Shown here one piece after another: positions 49,383-59,700 of a stretch of DNA of 64,000 bases; the first letter of the stretch is position 1, and each line of letters begins with the position of its first letter. Position numbers and translations under genes: made by a program. The notes under the pieces were generated by a model, which did not search any database, had not been told where the DNA came from, and saw only the letters and a program-made list of their open reading frames with translations. This stretch comes from Chrysophaeum taylorii (taxonomy: Eukaryota > Sar > Pelagophyceae > Pelagomonadales > Pelagomonadaceae). The DNA lies in contig JAQMWT010000595.1 of assembly GCA_029834535.1 (NCBI GenBank), forward strand, positions 1 through 64,000. Direction: 5' to 3'.

Positions 49383-50821
49383 TCAGAGGAAGAACGAGGC
49401 GCCGACGAAGATGATGATGGGATAACCCCGAAACGTCATGAACGTCCGAAATTGCGGAAGGTCGTCAATCGGAGTCCGCGCTTGGTCCCCAAACAAAAAA
49501 GACTCGTCCGCAGGCACGAACGCTGTCGCCACTGTGCTGACGCTTTTGCTCATTGCGATGGCGATCCGGAAAATAGCACAAACGACCATGGAGATATATC
49601 CAACGGCGACAGCACGATGCAACAGTCTAGCGGTCCTTCTAGGGTACCCGTTGGAGATCATGTCGGTGGCGCTGCAAGGCTTGCAAAAAATGGTGTGTAG
49701 TACAGTGGCGAACGGGAAGAGCGCAACAAACTTGACAGGCTGGACGAAGATCACTCTTCGTCGTCTCCACAACCGGTCGAGTGGATTCGGCTGCGGCTCA
49801 CCCGTGATAAACAACACGCTGTCGAGCATGACGTTACAGGGGATGATTGTCCCAAAGTAGGCGAGAATAGTGCAGGCAGCCTTGGCTAGCTGTTTGAATT
49901 TGAAACATCGCGCGTAATCGGCCGGAAGTACGCGAAAAAAACGCTGGACAAAGAACGAAAGAAAAAGCAAGATCATCCAGAGCACAAAGACATAAATTTT
50001 CGTGGCATGCTCAAGAATCTGAAAGGTCTTGTTGTATTTGAGCTGGAGCCTGCGATCAAACCAGCCTCGATGAAAGCACGGTGCGCTGACGATTTTCTTG
50101 TACAACTCCTTGTCGATGCAAAGATACCACTCGCGGCCCGATCGCCGCGCGTGTACGCAGACAACGTGCTCAGCGTTGTTGTGGTTGTAGTTCTCATGCT
50201 GCGAACAGACCCAGGCAAGGCGGTTCGTCTCGTGGAGTAACCATATCCAGCTGCGCATGATAATCGATGGAATGACGATGAGCACTGCGAACAAGAGATC
50301 CCACAAAACTTGTTTGACAGCGTCGCGGCGCTCGTCGAGCTGGTCACGAGTGGCATTCTGCTCCACCTCCAAGGAGTCTTCACCGTCGGCGTAACACCTC
50401 TTTGCAGATAAGGCGTCGCGGAGCGATGCGCAAGTGATCGGCGCTTCTTCAACATTAGTAGCGAACGCGTCGTCAATCTCGTGGCTCGCGGTACCCGCGA
50501 GGTCGGCAGCCGAAAAAGTGCTGCCTCTGCTTTCCTTGTCAAAAGCATCGAAGAAGACCTCGAGCTTCTTGTGTTTTCCGCGTCAGTGTCCTCCATCGAG
50601 CTCGCCATTATGGTCAGAAACTCTGGGAAGTTTATGGTGCCATCGCCGTCTGCGTCGACCTCGTCGATCATTTCGACGGCCTCGGCCATGGTGGGGTCCT
50701 GGCCGAGGGAACGCATGACGGTGAAGAGCTCGAGGGCGGTGATGGTTCCATCGCCGTCCATGTCGAACAGCGAGAAAACCTCCTTGCATTCTGCGACTTG
50801 TTCCTCGCTAAGCTGCTTGGC
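49383..50821 (-). pseudogene. EF-hand protein with C-terminal multi-pass membrane region, reading frame broken
   Basis: The start-side part (50821 down to about 50580) reads [39 protein letters not shown] and [20 protein letters not shown], a calmodulin-like pair of EF hands with intact DxDGDGTI loops. The upstream GTGTAG at 50827-50822 looks like a splice acceptor, and the first exon is not identified. Downstream of about 50570 the match to a third EF hand ([20 protein letters not shown]) continues in another frame, so one nucleotide appears lost within 50561-50582. That second frame stays open to 49383 and encodes about six hydrophobic segments ([34 protein letters not shown], and others). 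It may be a young pseudogene, a sequence error or an unusual splice. A calcium-regulated membrane protein is inferred. Confidence 0.62.
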
Positions 50822-52843
50822 CTACACGACGGCAGCGAGGATGGCGAGGGGTGAACATGAAAGTGTTCAAGTGGGGCGCGCCATCACGTTTTCGTCCTAT
50901 CTGTCCTTCTCCGTTTCGTCGTGAAAGACCCGACCCCCTCGCGCGCCATCAGCGCAGGTCTCGTGTTCGTTTTTCGACTTTGGAATCACTGGAAAGACAC
51001 GTGGCGCCACCTCACAGGTATCCAAAATGTTTTATGTTCGGGGTTTCGCTTCTAACGATAACAGCTTTATTCGGCAGTTTTTTGGTGCATGGTTTCCATG
51101 CGGAAGGAAGGAAGGAAGGAAGGAAGGAAGGAAGGAAGGAAGGAACATTGGCCCTTCCTTCCATAACACTATCGACGCGCGGCTGTGTGGCGCAGCGAAA
51201 GGGTCGCAGAAGGCACAGATTCAAAGCGACAAGCGTGCTCAGGAGGCACGGGCGGCCAAAGAAATTGCGGACGACGCCGCCGAGAAGCGACGGACGTCTT
51301 TTTGAGCGGAGGAAATGATCCCAAGGCGACCCCGCACCCGACTGACTGTCGTCGAGGCGCCGTGTCGGCGACGATGACGGAGAGCGCGATGTTATGGACG
51401 ACGAGAAGACGCCGGACGCAGAGCCGCCCGGGCCTGCTCCTGGGCACGCGGAGCCCTGCTGGATTGACGACATCGGTGACACGTGCGGTCTCAGTACACG
51501 GCTCTGACGTCAGGTTTCGGCAGCGCATCCTAAACGTTACTTCGACCATCGGCACACTTGCGCCCAATTCAAATTCTACAGTCCGGGACGAACACGTTTC
51601 GCTCCAAGCCCATCTTCGGGCTCCAGATAGCGAAAGCAGCTCTGCCTTCCACGGGCCACTTCGCCCCCGGCCGCTCGTTCGAAATCCAATTGTCGAACAA
51701 CCAGCGCCTGAAGCTTCAGTCGACGACGAAGAACCGGCCCACAATACTGCTGACGACGAAATTGATCCGGGAACAACCGTCGAGGCCACTGACGACACCG
51801 TCATTCCTGCACCCGCGCCTGATCCTCGAGGGTCATTGTCCCGGCACTCGCGCTGCACCCTCCTTCCCGACCTCCAGGTCATCCTCTTCCCCCCTGTAGA
51901 CACGGCGCTCGGGTGGAATCCAACTCGTGTCGACCCCGCGACCTCGCATCATTACCTCTCAGCGCAAGGGATATTCGTTGGGGATATAATATTATCGTGT
52001 CAAGACACGCTTCGAAGAATCATTCAGCGTTGTGCACTATTTACTCAAACGTTAGTAAAAAATATTACGAAAATCCTTTACTTTACCTATTTTACTTTAC
52101 CATTACTTTACAGTCATTTCAAAATGATGATAAAGTAATTTTTTTACATTACAATTGTACTACATCGGTACGTCGTCGCCCGTGTCGACGAGTCTGGCGA
52201 CCCGACTATGCCGAGGAGGAAACACGCAAAGACCCACGGACGGTGCAAGCGCTACGGTCGCTTAAAATAGAGCGACCCGATCGCCACTGGCAAGCACGGG
52301 CTGCGCGTTAGGAAGACGACGGCCGCCTACTGTCGAGTGGACTTAGCTAAGTACGTGCCAGGCTACCCGAAGCCTGGCTATGAGCTTCTTACTGACGCTT
52401 AACTCCATCCTTACGCGGCGGCGGCTTTTCGCGTGGGCTCCTTATTGAATTCCATCTTTACGCAGCTTTTTGCGTCGACTAGGGGTGGAGAGGGCGCTCG
52501 AGATCCAGCCTCGACCTGTCGGCGGCCTTGAAGAAGGGAACTTGCATCTTTTTTGCTTCCCTTCAAAACACTAAAATTTCTAGAGGTCTACATACGAAAC
52601 CAGAGCCTGATGAATGAGACCACAGCCGATCCTCCGGATTCTCATTCGTGCTTGTATCAAGCGTCATTTATTCGAGCGGGGGGTATGGCTATGGCTATAT
52701 GGCTAATATATGGCTAATATATGGCTAATATATGGCTACAGGTAGTGGGAGACACAGCGGGCAGGCTACAAGTTTGGGGGCAAAGGGTGGGAAAAGGCGA
52801 GGTTCCAAGAAGGAAGTTCCACCGTCTCGAGAGCGGAGTAGTT
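50822..52843. other. 2-kb region without a supported gene; contains GGAA and ATATGGCTA repeats
   Basis: (GGAA)n lies at about 51103-51144. An AT-rich patch with TTTACTTTACC-type words lies at 51990-52150, a hairpin (GCCAGGCT-acccga-AGCCTGGC) at 52357-52378, and (TATGGCTAATA)n at about 52686-52738 just beyond the PEP carboxykinase stop. A 317-codon plus-strand frame across 51185-52138 has no recognisable domain and a composition like non-coding sequence. Confidence 0.55.
52686..52740. repeat. ATATGGCTA tandem repeat
   Basis: Five or so copies of TATGGCTA(ATA) lie about 100 bp beyond the end of the PEP carboxykinase reading frame, in its 3' flank. Confidence 0.85.
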
Positions 52844-54580
52844 CTAGTTGCCACGAGGCTGGGGTCCGTGGGCGGAAAAGTCAAAGGTGGCGTCTTTGGA
52901 AGACGAGGTGAACTGCTTGAAGTTGTCGACAAACAATCGTGCGAGGTTGTTAGCGGCGTCTTCGTAGTCCTCGCGGTTGGTCCAGGCCTCCCAAGGATGG
53001 AGGAGGGTGTGGTCGAAGTTTTCGTCGCGGGTGCCGTCGGGGAGGAGGACGGCGTCGGGGACGTGGAGGTTCAAGACGGGGTGGTGAGTGTAGGCGTCGT
53101 GGTCGAGGGCATCGTTGAAGATGGCATTGACGAGGGCCCTAGTCGTCGCGATGGGCATGCGTTTGCCGCCTTGGTCGGGGTTTCCTCCGGCCCAGCCGGT
53201 GTTGACAAGGTAGGCCTGGCATTGGTGCTGGCGCATCTTGTCGCCGAGCATTTTCGCGTAGGTCGTAGGAGGGAGCGTGAGAAAGGCCGAGCCAAAACAC
53301 GCGGAGAAGGTGGGTACGGGCTGTTTGACGCCGCGCTCGGTGCCGGCGATTTTTGCCGAAAAGCCGCTCAAGAAGTGGTACATCGCCTGATCGCTCGTGA
53401 GTTTCGAGACGGGGGGGAGAACGCCAAAGACGTCGCAGGCCAAGAAGAGGATGCGGTTGGGGTGTCCGGCGACGCTCTTGTGGACACGGTTTGGGATGTG
53501 GGTGATGGGGTACGAGACGCGCGTGTTGGCTGTCTTGCGGGCGCTCCTGTAGTCGACGGTGCCATCTTCGTCTCGAATATCGACGTTCTCGAGGAGAGCG
53601 TTGCGCTTGATGGCGCCGTAGATGAGGGGTTCGTCCTCGGGACTCAAGTTGATGACCTTGGCGTAGCAGCCCCCTTCGATGTTGAAGATGCCGTCGTCCC
53701 CCCAACCGTGCTCGTCGTCGCCCACGATGGGTCTTTCGGGGTCGGTCGAGAGCGTCGTTTTTCCGGTACCCGACGTCCCGAAGAAAAGCGCGACGTCTCC
53801 CTTGTGTTTCCCGACGTTGGCGCTGCAGTGCATTGTCAGGACGTTGTCGAGGGGCTTGAAATAGTTCATGACCGAAAAGATGCCCTTCTTCATCTCTCCG
53901 GCGTACGACGTCCCGCCGATGATGGCGACGCGTCTACCGAGGTGGAAAGCGACGAACGCGTCCGAATTCAGGCCGTGGCGCTGCCAGGCGTCGTTCGTAA
54001 AGTCCGATGCGCAGTAGATGGTGAACTGGGGCTCGAAGGCGGCAATGGGGGCGACGGGTTTTTTGGGTCGGATGAACATGTTCCGGCAGAAGTGGTGCTG
54101 CCAGGCCTTGGCGGCGACGACGCGCAGCTTGAGCGTCGACTTGGGGTTTGCGCCGGCGAAACCGTCGAAGACGAACAACTCCCGCTTCCCAGCAAGGTGC
54201 TCGAGGACCTTGTCGTGAAGCTCGTTGAACACCGTTTCCGGCATCGGCTGGTTGACCTCGCCCCACCAGACTTTGTGCCTGCTCGAGGCCTCGTCGACGA
54301 CGTACTTGTCCTTGGGCGACCGCCCCGTGAAGGCGCCCGTGTCGACGGCCATCGCGCCCTGCGCCGTCAGGCGGCACTCCTCCCCTTGCTCGAGGTCGAA
54401 GATGGCGTCGTAGCCGAGGTTGTGGTGCACGGGCGGGCTGTGCGCACCAAGCTCGGGCAACCGCTCGGCCTTGAGTTGGACGGTTGCACACCCGAACTTG
54501 TCCCCCACCACGTATGCCGACGACGACGAAACAAGCCGCCGCGCAGCCAACGCGCTCCTCGTGGCCCAGGCAACACGCAT
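52844..54580 (-). CDS. ATP-dependent phosphoenolpyruvate carboxykinase
   Basis: The product has 578 residues from the ATG at 54578-54580. The first 20 residues (MRVAWATRSALAARRLVSSS) are Arg/Ser-rich and free of acidic residues, which suggests a mitochondrial presequence. The rest is a full ATP-type enzyme: TAQGAMAVDTGAFTGRSPKD, GEVNQPMPETVF, RRVAIIGGTSYAGEMKKGIF, kinase loop FFGTSGTGKTTLSTDP (about 268), GDDEHGWGDDGIFNIEGGCY, and the C-terminal TGWAGGNPDQGGKRMPI. It interconverts oxaloacetate plus ATP and PEP plus CO2, in gluconeogenesis or C4-like anaplerosis. The frame is open much further upstream, antisense to the next gene, but that extension is a shadow. The divergent gene starts at 54701. 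Confidence 0.97.
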   Translation of the reverse strand: MRVAWATRSALAARRLVSSSSAYVVGDKFGCATVQLKAERLPELGAHSPPVHHNLGYDAIFDLEQGEECRLTAQGAMAVDTGAFTGRSPKDKYVVDEASSRHKVWWGEVNQPMPETVFNELHDKVLEHLAGKRELFVFDGFAGANPKSTLKLRVVAAKAWQHHFCRNMFIRPKKPVAPIAAFEPQFTIYCASDFTNDAWQRHGLNSDAFVAFHLGRRVAIIGGTSYAGEMKKGIFSVMNYFKPLDNVLTMHCSANVGKHKGDVALFFGTSGTGKTTLSTDPERPIVGDDEHGWGDDGIFNIEGGCYAKVINLSPEDEPLIYGAIKRNALLENVDIRDEDGTVDYRSARKTANTRVSYPITHIPNRVHKSVAGHPNRILFLACDVFGVLPPVSKLTSDQAMYHFLSGFSAKIAGTERGVKQPVPTFSACFGSAFLTLPPTTYAKMLGDKMRQHQCQAYLVNTGWAGGNPDQGGKRMPIATTRALVNAIFNDALDHDAYTHHPVLNLHVPDAVLLPDGTRDENFDHTLLHPWEAWTNREDYEDAANNLARLFVDNFKQFTSSSKDATFDFSAHGPQPRGN

Positions 54581-54700
54581 TTCGTCGTTGACGTCGGTTT
54601 TGTTCTCGACGGAAGGCTTGAACTTCTGAACTTTTATACTTTTCAGGAGGTCGTAAGTTTGTTGAACCTTAGGAGTAGTAGGGGACGGACGACTGAGGGT

Positions 54701-56266
54701 ATGGGTGATGAGAACAGGAGCTTCAGCCTCGCGACGCAGTTCGCCGAGGAGCTCCGTGTCGCGGGGGGGAAGCTGGTGGAGGCCAAGGAGTACGAGGCAG
54801 CCGTCGCCAAGTACACCGAGGCGATCGGGGCCTTTGGTCGGTCGGCGTTCTCCAAGGGCATGGGCGTGTGCCTGACGAACCGCGCGATCGTGTGCGGCAA
54901 GCTCGGGTGGTGGGCCGAGAGCTACTGCGACGCGCGGGCCGCGATCCAGTGCTTTCCAAAGTTCGCCAAGGCCTGGTTCCGCGCGGGGACGGCCCTCGAG
55001 CACCTGGGCGTGCACCGGTGCGCGGGCGTCGCGTACTACGCGGCGCTCGAGCTCGACGAAAGCCTGTACGCTACGGCCACCCCCGCGATCGAACGGTGCC
55101 GGAAAGCCAACATCAAGGCGCGCCACGACAACGCGCTTCCCCAACTCGCTGCGTCCTCTTCGCCGCGACGAGAAGAAGAAGAAGAAGAAGGGGGGGTCGT
55201 CGACGTCGCGTCGACCGAGCCCGTCTGGTTCGGTCTCGGACCCGGGCGGTGCGGGCTCCACTCGCTCGCCGCGCTCGCGAACGACGCATCATCAACCCCC
55301 AGAGCGCAGTGCCTCTCGCGGGCCCCCGACTTCCGGCTGCTTCTCTGGAACCCGACCGAGTCGAGGCGCGCCGTCGCGAGACGCAGACTCGCCGCGCGAC
55401 CTCTCGGCGACGTCAACTACGCGTGGCTCCCGTACGCCCGCGACATTCTGGACGCCGCCCCCAACGCCAGGTTTGTGGTGCTCCGCCGCGACCCCGCGAC
55501 TCTCGTGGAGTCTTGGTTTTCGTGGACCGAGGCCGGCTCGGCGAGGTCCGTTCCCGGGATTGGTTCGATCGCCGTCCACGCGCACGCCAAGAATCCGTGG
55601 ACCTGGCACGACCAGACGCTGTTCGATTTCGACGAGTGGGATCTGACCCTCCCCAAATACGAGGGCATATCCGACAAGCGCGAGGCGATTTCGCGCTACG
55701 TCGACGACTACTACGACGAGTGCGACAGATTAAAGCGCGACTTTCCGGACCGCGTCCGAAACTACGACGTTCCAGACCTCTTCGCGTCGCCCGACCTAAA
55801 GCGCGACCTCTTCGACTTTCTTCGGATCCAAGATGACCCGCCGGACCAAGTCTTCCACGAAAACAAGCAGCTCTACGTCTACGCCGACGCCAAGGGCGAC
55901 CTCGCAGATTTCGTCCCGGGTGACTTCGCCCGAGCCCGACCCGACGATTCGTCGGAGCTCTCGTCGGACGACGAGGACGAGGAAGGAAAAGAAGAGCTCC
56001 GGGCGATTCGAGACGACCCCGCGCGCCGAGAGCCGCACCTCACTCTCACCGTACCCGACGACGCCCGCCCCGGCGACTCCGTCCGCTTCACTCTCCGCGG
56101 CCGCTCCGTCGACGCCGTCGTGCCGCGGGACAAGCGTCCGGGCGACACCTTTCACATCCCCTCCCCATTTTTTCGCGCGACTGCGGCTGCTGCTGGGACA
56201 GCACCCACGAATCCGCCCTCTCTTGACGACGTCGACGAACCAATCTCCACGGCGCCGACTGATTGA
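54701..56266 (+). CDS. TPR protein fused to a sulfotransferase-like domain
   Basis: The product has 521 residues from the ATG at 54701. Residues 1-130 form three TPRs (GGKLVEAKEYEAAVAKYTEA, AIVCGKLGWWAESYCDARAA, FPKFAKAWFRAGTALEHLGV). After an acidic linker, WFGLGPGRCGLHSLAALAND resembles the PAPS-binding 5' loop of sulfotransferases. NARFVVLRRDPATLVESWFS resembles the 3'-phosphate motif and KREAISRYVDDYYDECDRL the following helix, so a sulfotransferase-like domain covers about 165-400. After an Asp/Glu/Ser stretch the tail reads LTLTVPDDARPGDSVRFTL and VDAVVPRDKRPGDTFHI, a two-lobed VP-type module common in algal proteins. The acceptor is unknown. Confidence 0.75.
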   Translation: MGDENRSFSLATQFAEELRVAGGKLVEAKEYEAAVAKYTEAIGAFGRSAFSKGMGVCLTNRAIVCGKLGWWAESYCDARAAIQCFPKFAKAWFRAGTALEHLGVHRCAGVAYYAALELDESLYATATPAIERCRKANIKARHDNALPQLAASSSPRREEEEEEGGVVDVASTEPVWFGLGPGRCGLHSLAALANDASSTPRAQCLSRAPDFRLLLWNPTESRRAVARRRLAARPLGDVNYAWLPYARDILDAAPNARFVVLRRDPATLVESWFSWTEAGSARSVPGIGSIAVHAHAKNPWTWHDQTLFDFDEWDLTLPKYEGISDKREAISRYVDDYYDECDRLKRDFPDRVRNYDVPDLFASPDLKRDLFDFLRIQDDPPDQVFHENKQLYVYADAKGDLADFVPGDFARARPDDSSELSSDDEDEEGKEELRAIRDDPARREPHLTLTVPDDARPGDSVRFTLRGRSVDAVVPRDKRPGDTFHIPSPFFRATAAAAGTAPTNPPSLDDVDEPISTAPTD

Positions 56267-56700
56267 TGGTGCGACTAGGCGAGCGAGCGAAAGAGCACCA
56301 CCGCCGCATGTTTCAAAAATATCCTATTATAGGACACGGGCTCGTGCTGATTGATGGTGTGACTGGGCGAGCGAGCGAGCGAGCACCACCGCATGTTTCA
56401 AAAATATCCTATTTTTGGACACGGGCTCGTGCTGATTGATGGTGTGACTGGGCGAGCGAGCGAGCGAGCGAGCACGCACCACCGCATGTTTCAAAAATAT
56501 CCTATTATAGGACACGGGCTCGTGCTGATTGATGGTGTGACTGGGCGAGCGAGCGAGCGAGCGAGCACCACCGCATGTTTCAAAAATATCCTATTATAGG
56601 ACACGGGCTCGTGCTGATTGATGGTGTGACTGGGCGACCTCCCTCGCCGGCGCGGCTCACAGCCACACCACAGGTTTCAAAAAAATCCTATAGGATACAC
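56261..56700. repeat. Minisatellite of about 88 bp, five copies
   Basis: Units start with GATTGATGGT at 56261, 56349, 56435, 56527 and 56616 (spacing 88, 86, 92, 89). Each contains GACTGGGCGAGCGAGCGAGC, ACCACCGCATGTTTCAAAAA and ATCCTATTATAGGACACGGG. Length differences come from the number of GCGA steps. The first copy overlaps the stop codon of the TPR-sulfotransferase gene, and the array ends about 90 bp before the SNF2 start codon. Confidence 0.95.
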
Positions 56701-56793
56701 GGGCTAGTGCTCGGTGCGCCAAAATTGGTCGTTGCTTTGCAGCAGCACAAACGACGACGACAACCACCAAGCAGCGGCAGTTGGAGTTGCGCG

Positions 56794-59700
56794 ATGACGA
56801 GCGAGCGACCAAGGCGCACGCGCAAGACGCGGCTGGTGATGCGAGACGGCGAGCAGGTGCTCAGGGCAAACGACTACGACCTGCAGGAGGGCGAAAAATC
56901 GGTTTGGGACCGCGAGTTGGCCGAGGCGGAGCCCGACGAACCGTTGGAAGAAACGACGACGACCAAGACGAAGAAGGCGAAGAAGGCGGGGGCCCCCTGC
57001 GGGGCGACAAAGCGCAAAGCTGCTGCCAACGGCGCCGCGGTTGGAAAGAAAAAGAATAAGGTCGAGGCGAGCGAGATGAAGGCGCTCATTGCGGAGGAGA
57101 TCGCAGCGCGGCGGGACCGACGCGCCGCGTTCGCTCTCAGGCACGCCGAGGCGATGAGAGCATTTGGCGCGAAGCTGCCGACCACGCCACCCAGCATGGC
57201 GGAACCTGCGACCGTGGCTGCCGTCGCGCCGCGGGAGCTGACGGCGACGCTGCGGCCGCACCAAGAGGAGGGCCTGCGATGGCTCGTGAGTATGCACGAC
57301 GATGGCGTCTCGCAAATACTGGGGGACGAGATGGGTCTTGGCAAGACGATTCAGACCATTGCGCTGCTTACCTACCTCAGGTTTTCGCGCAAGCTCCGAG
57401 GTCCCTCGCTCGTCGTCTGTCCGCTCTCGGTGCTCTCGTCGTGGATGGTCGAGTTCAAGAAGTTTTCGCCATCGATGCGAATCGTCAAGCTCCACTCAAG
57501 CGATGCCGACGAGCGCGAGAGAATTCGGCGCGACGTGCTCAGGAACCCGTTTGGCTACGACGTGGTCGTAACCACCTACGAGATGGCCAAGTCGATGGCC
57601 ACCGTGCTCGGCGGCACGACCTGGTGGCGTTACCTCATTCTCGACGAAGGGCACTGGTGCAAGAGCGAAACTTCGGAGATCTCGCGCGCCGTCCGTCGCG
57701 TGCACTTTGGTCACTGTCTGTTGTTGACGGGCACGCCGCTCCAGAACAACCTCCACGAGCTCTGGGCGCTACTGAACTTGCTCCATCCGGACTGGTTTCC
57801 GTCGTCCGACAAGTTCGACGGCGCATTCGAGCTCGACGGTGCCGCCGCCAAGTCCGACCGCGCCGCCCTCGACAAGGCGCACCGCCTCTTGAAGCCGCTC
57901 ATGCTTCGCCGCCTCAAACAGGACGTCGAACGCGGCCTCCCACCCAAGCTCGAGACAAAGATCCTCTGTCCGCTCACGGAGTGCCAGGCGTTTTGGTACA
58001 AGAGACTCTTGCTCAAGGGCTCGGCGCAGGCGCTCGACGCGCTCGAAAAAGCCGGTGCCGACTCGAAAGCTCCGGCAGCGACGGCCGCCTGGAAGAAGCT
58101 CCAGTCGCTCATGATGCAGCTCAGAAAGTGCGCGAACCACCCCTATCTCTTCGAAGGAGCCGACCCCAACCCCGGCGTCACCGACGAGGCGCTTGTCGAA
58201 GCTTCCGGCAAACTCAAGATGCTCGACCGCCTCCTCGATCGACTCATCAAGGCCGGTCACCGCTGCGTTGTCTTCTCCCAATTCACCTCCCAGCTCGACA
58301 TCATCGACGACATGCTCCGTTGGCGCGACATCCGATACTGCCGCCTCGACGGCGACACGAATCGCGTCCAGCGTACGGTCGACATCAACGCGTTCAATGC
58401 GCCCGGCTCTCGCATCAAAGTGTTCATTATGAGTACGCGCGCCGGCGGTCTCGGCATCAACCTTCAGACGGCCGACACTTGCATCTTGTACGACTCAGAC
58501 TGGAATCCTCAAGCCGACTTGCAGGTACACACTATCTATCTCGCGCAGTAAGCGCATCACTCGGTGTTTTCCATACGTAGGCAATGGCTCGTGTCCACAG
58601 AATCGGCCAAACCAAACCCGTCCACGTCTATCGCCTAGTGACCGAGGGCACGGTCGAAGAACGGATCGTGCAGCGCGCCGAACACAAGTGAGCTTCCTTT
58701 GCTTTCTTTGGCATCTCGTCGGTCACATCATCACATCGTCAGGTTGTACCTTGACAAGATGGTCAATCGCGACGGCGCCGACGCTGCCACCGCCGCCGAT
58801 ACTGTTGGGAATGACGAGCTCCTGAGCGCGCTTACGTTCGGCGCGGACGCGATCGTCGAGTCGGGGGGCGATGAGGATCGGTTCGATGACGCGAGCATCG
58901 ACGCCATCATCGATCGCACGCGGTCGGCAGAGGCAAACGTCGAGGGACTTATTTCGGGCGGCGCGGCCAAGCAGGCTGTCTCATACCAGCCGGCTACGAC
59001 CAACCAGTCGATACGCATGTTGAAGGGGGTCGTACTCGGCGACAAGAAGGACGCGGTCAAAGACACGATGACCGACATCGCGGTCGAGTGGGCAAAGAAG
59101 CGGCGACACAAGCAACGGCTCATCACGACGCGTGTCGCCGGCGTTGGCGAGGTCGCGGTGCTAGCCTCGACCATCGACGACTCGGACGCGGCCGATCTTG
59201 TCACCAAGAAGGCCGACGCGATGGCTGTCGACGCCGACGCGGAGGTTAATCGGAAGCGGCAGGTCGAGTGGGAGATGGCGGCGGCGGCGGCCGCGCTCGA
59301 TGCTGTCGGTGACCACCAGAAAGCCGGACGCGACTACGACCACATGGACGAGTGCATGGCCTGTTGGGACGGAGGCGACCTCATTATGTGCGATTTCTGC
59401 CCCACCTCGTGGCACATGGGCTGCCTCGAGAAGCTCAACTGCAAATTGCCCTCGTCGGCCAAGCAGATTCGGTGGGCGTGCCCGCATCACTCGTGCGCCG
59501 TGTGCGCAAGAACGTCATCGGCCGCCGGCGGTCTCCTCTTCCGCTGCGCTGTGTGTCCCCAGAGTTTCTGCGAAGATCATTTGCCAGCATCGGCTCGCAT
59601 AATTGGTCGGTCTCGGCGCTTCCAAGACCTCGGCCAGCGCCATCCAGGCCAGGCTTGCTTCGTTCTCTGTGCTGCCGAATGTGCCAAGTGGGCGATCGAG

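Noticed and set aside
51185-52138. 317-codon plus-strand open frame
   Set aside because: No domain is recognisable, the end runs into AT-rich low-complexity sequence, and overlapping frames on the other strand are equally long.
54581-55261. Upstream extension of the PEP carboxykinase frame (to 805 codons)
   Set aside because: It is antisense to the TPR domain of the next gene. The ATG at 54580 starts a good organellar presequence.
52721-56266. 1181-codon plus-strand open frame running antisense through PEP carboxykinase
   Set aside because: Only the part from 54701 encodes recognisable protein. The rest is the complement of a highly conserved enzyme and stays open because of GC-rich codon bias.
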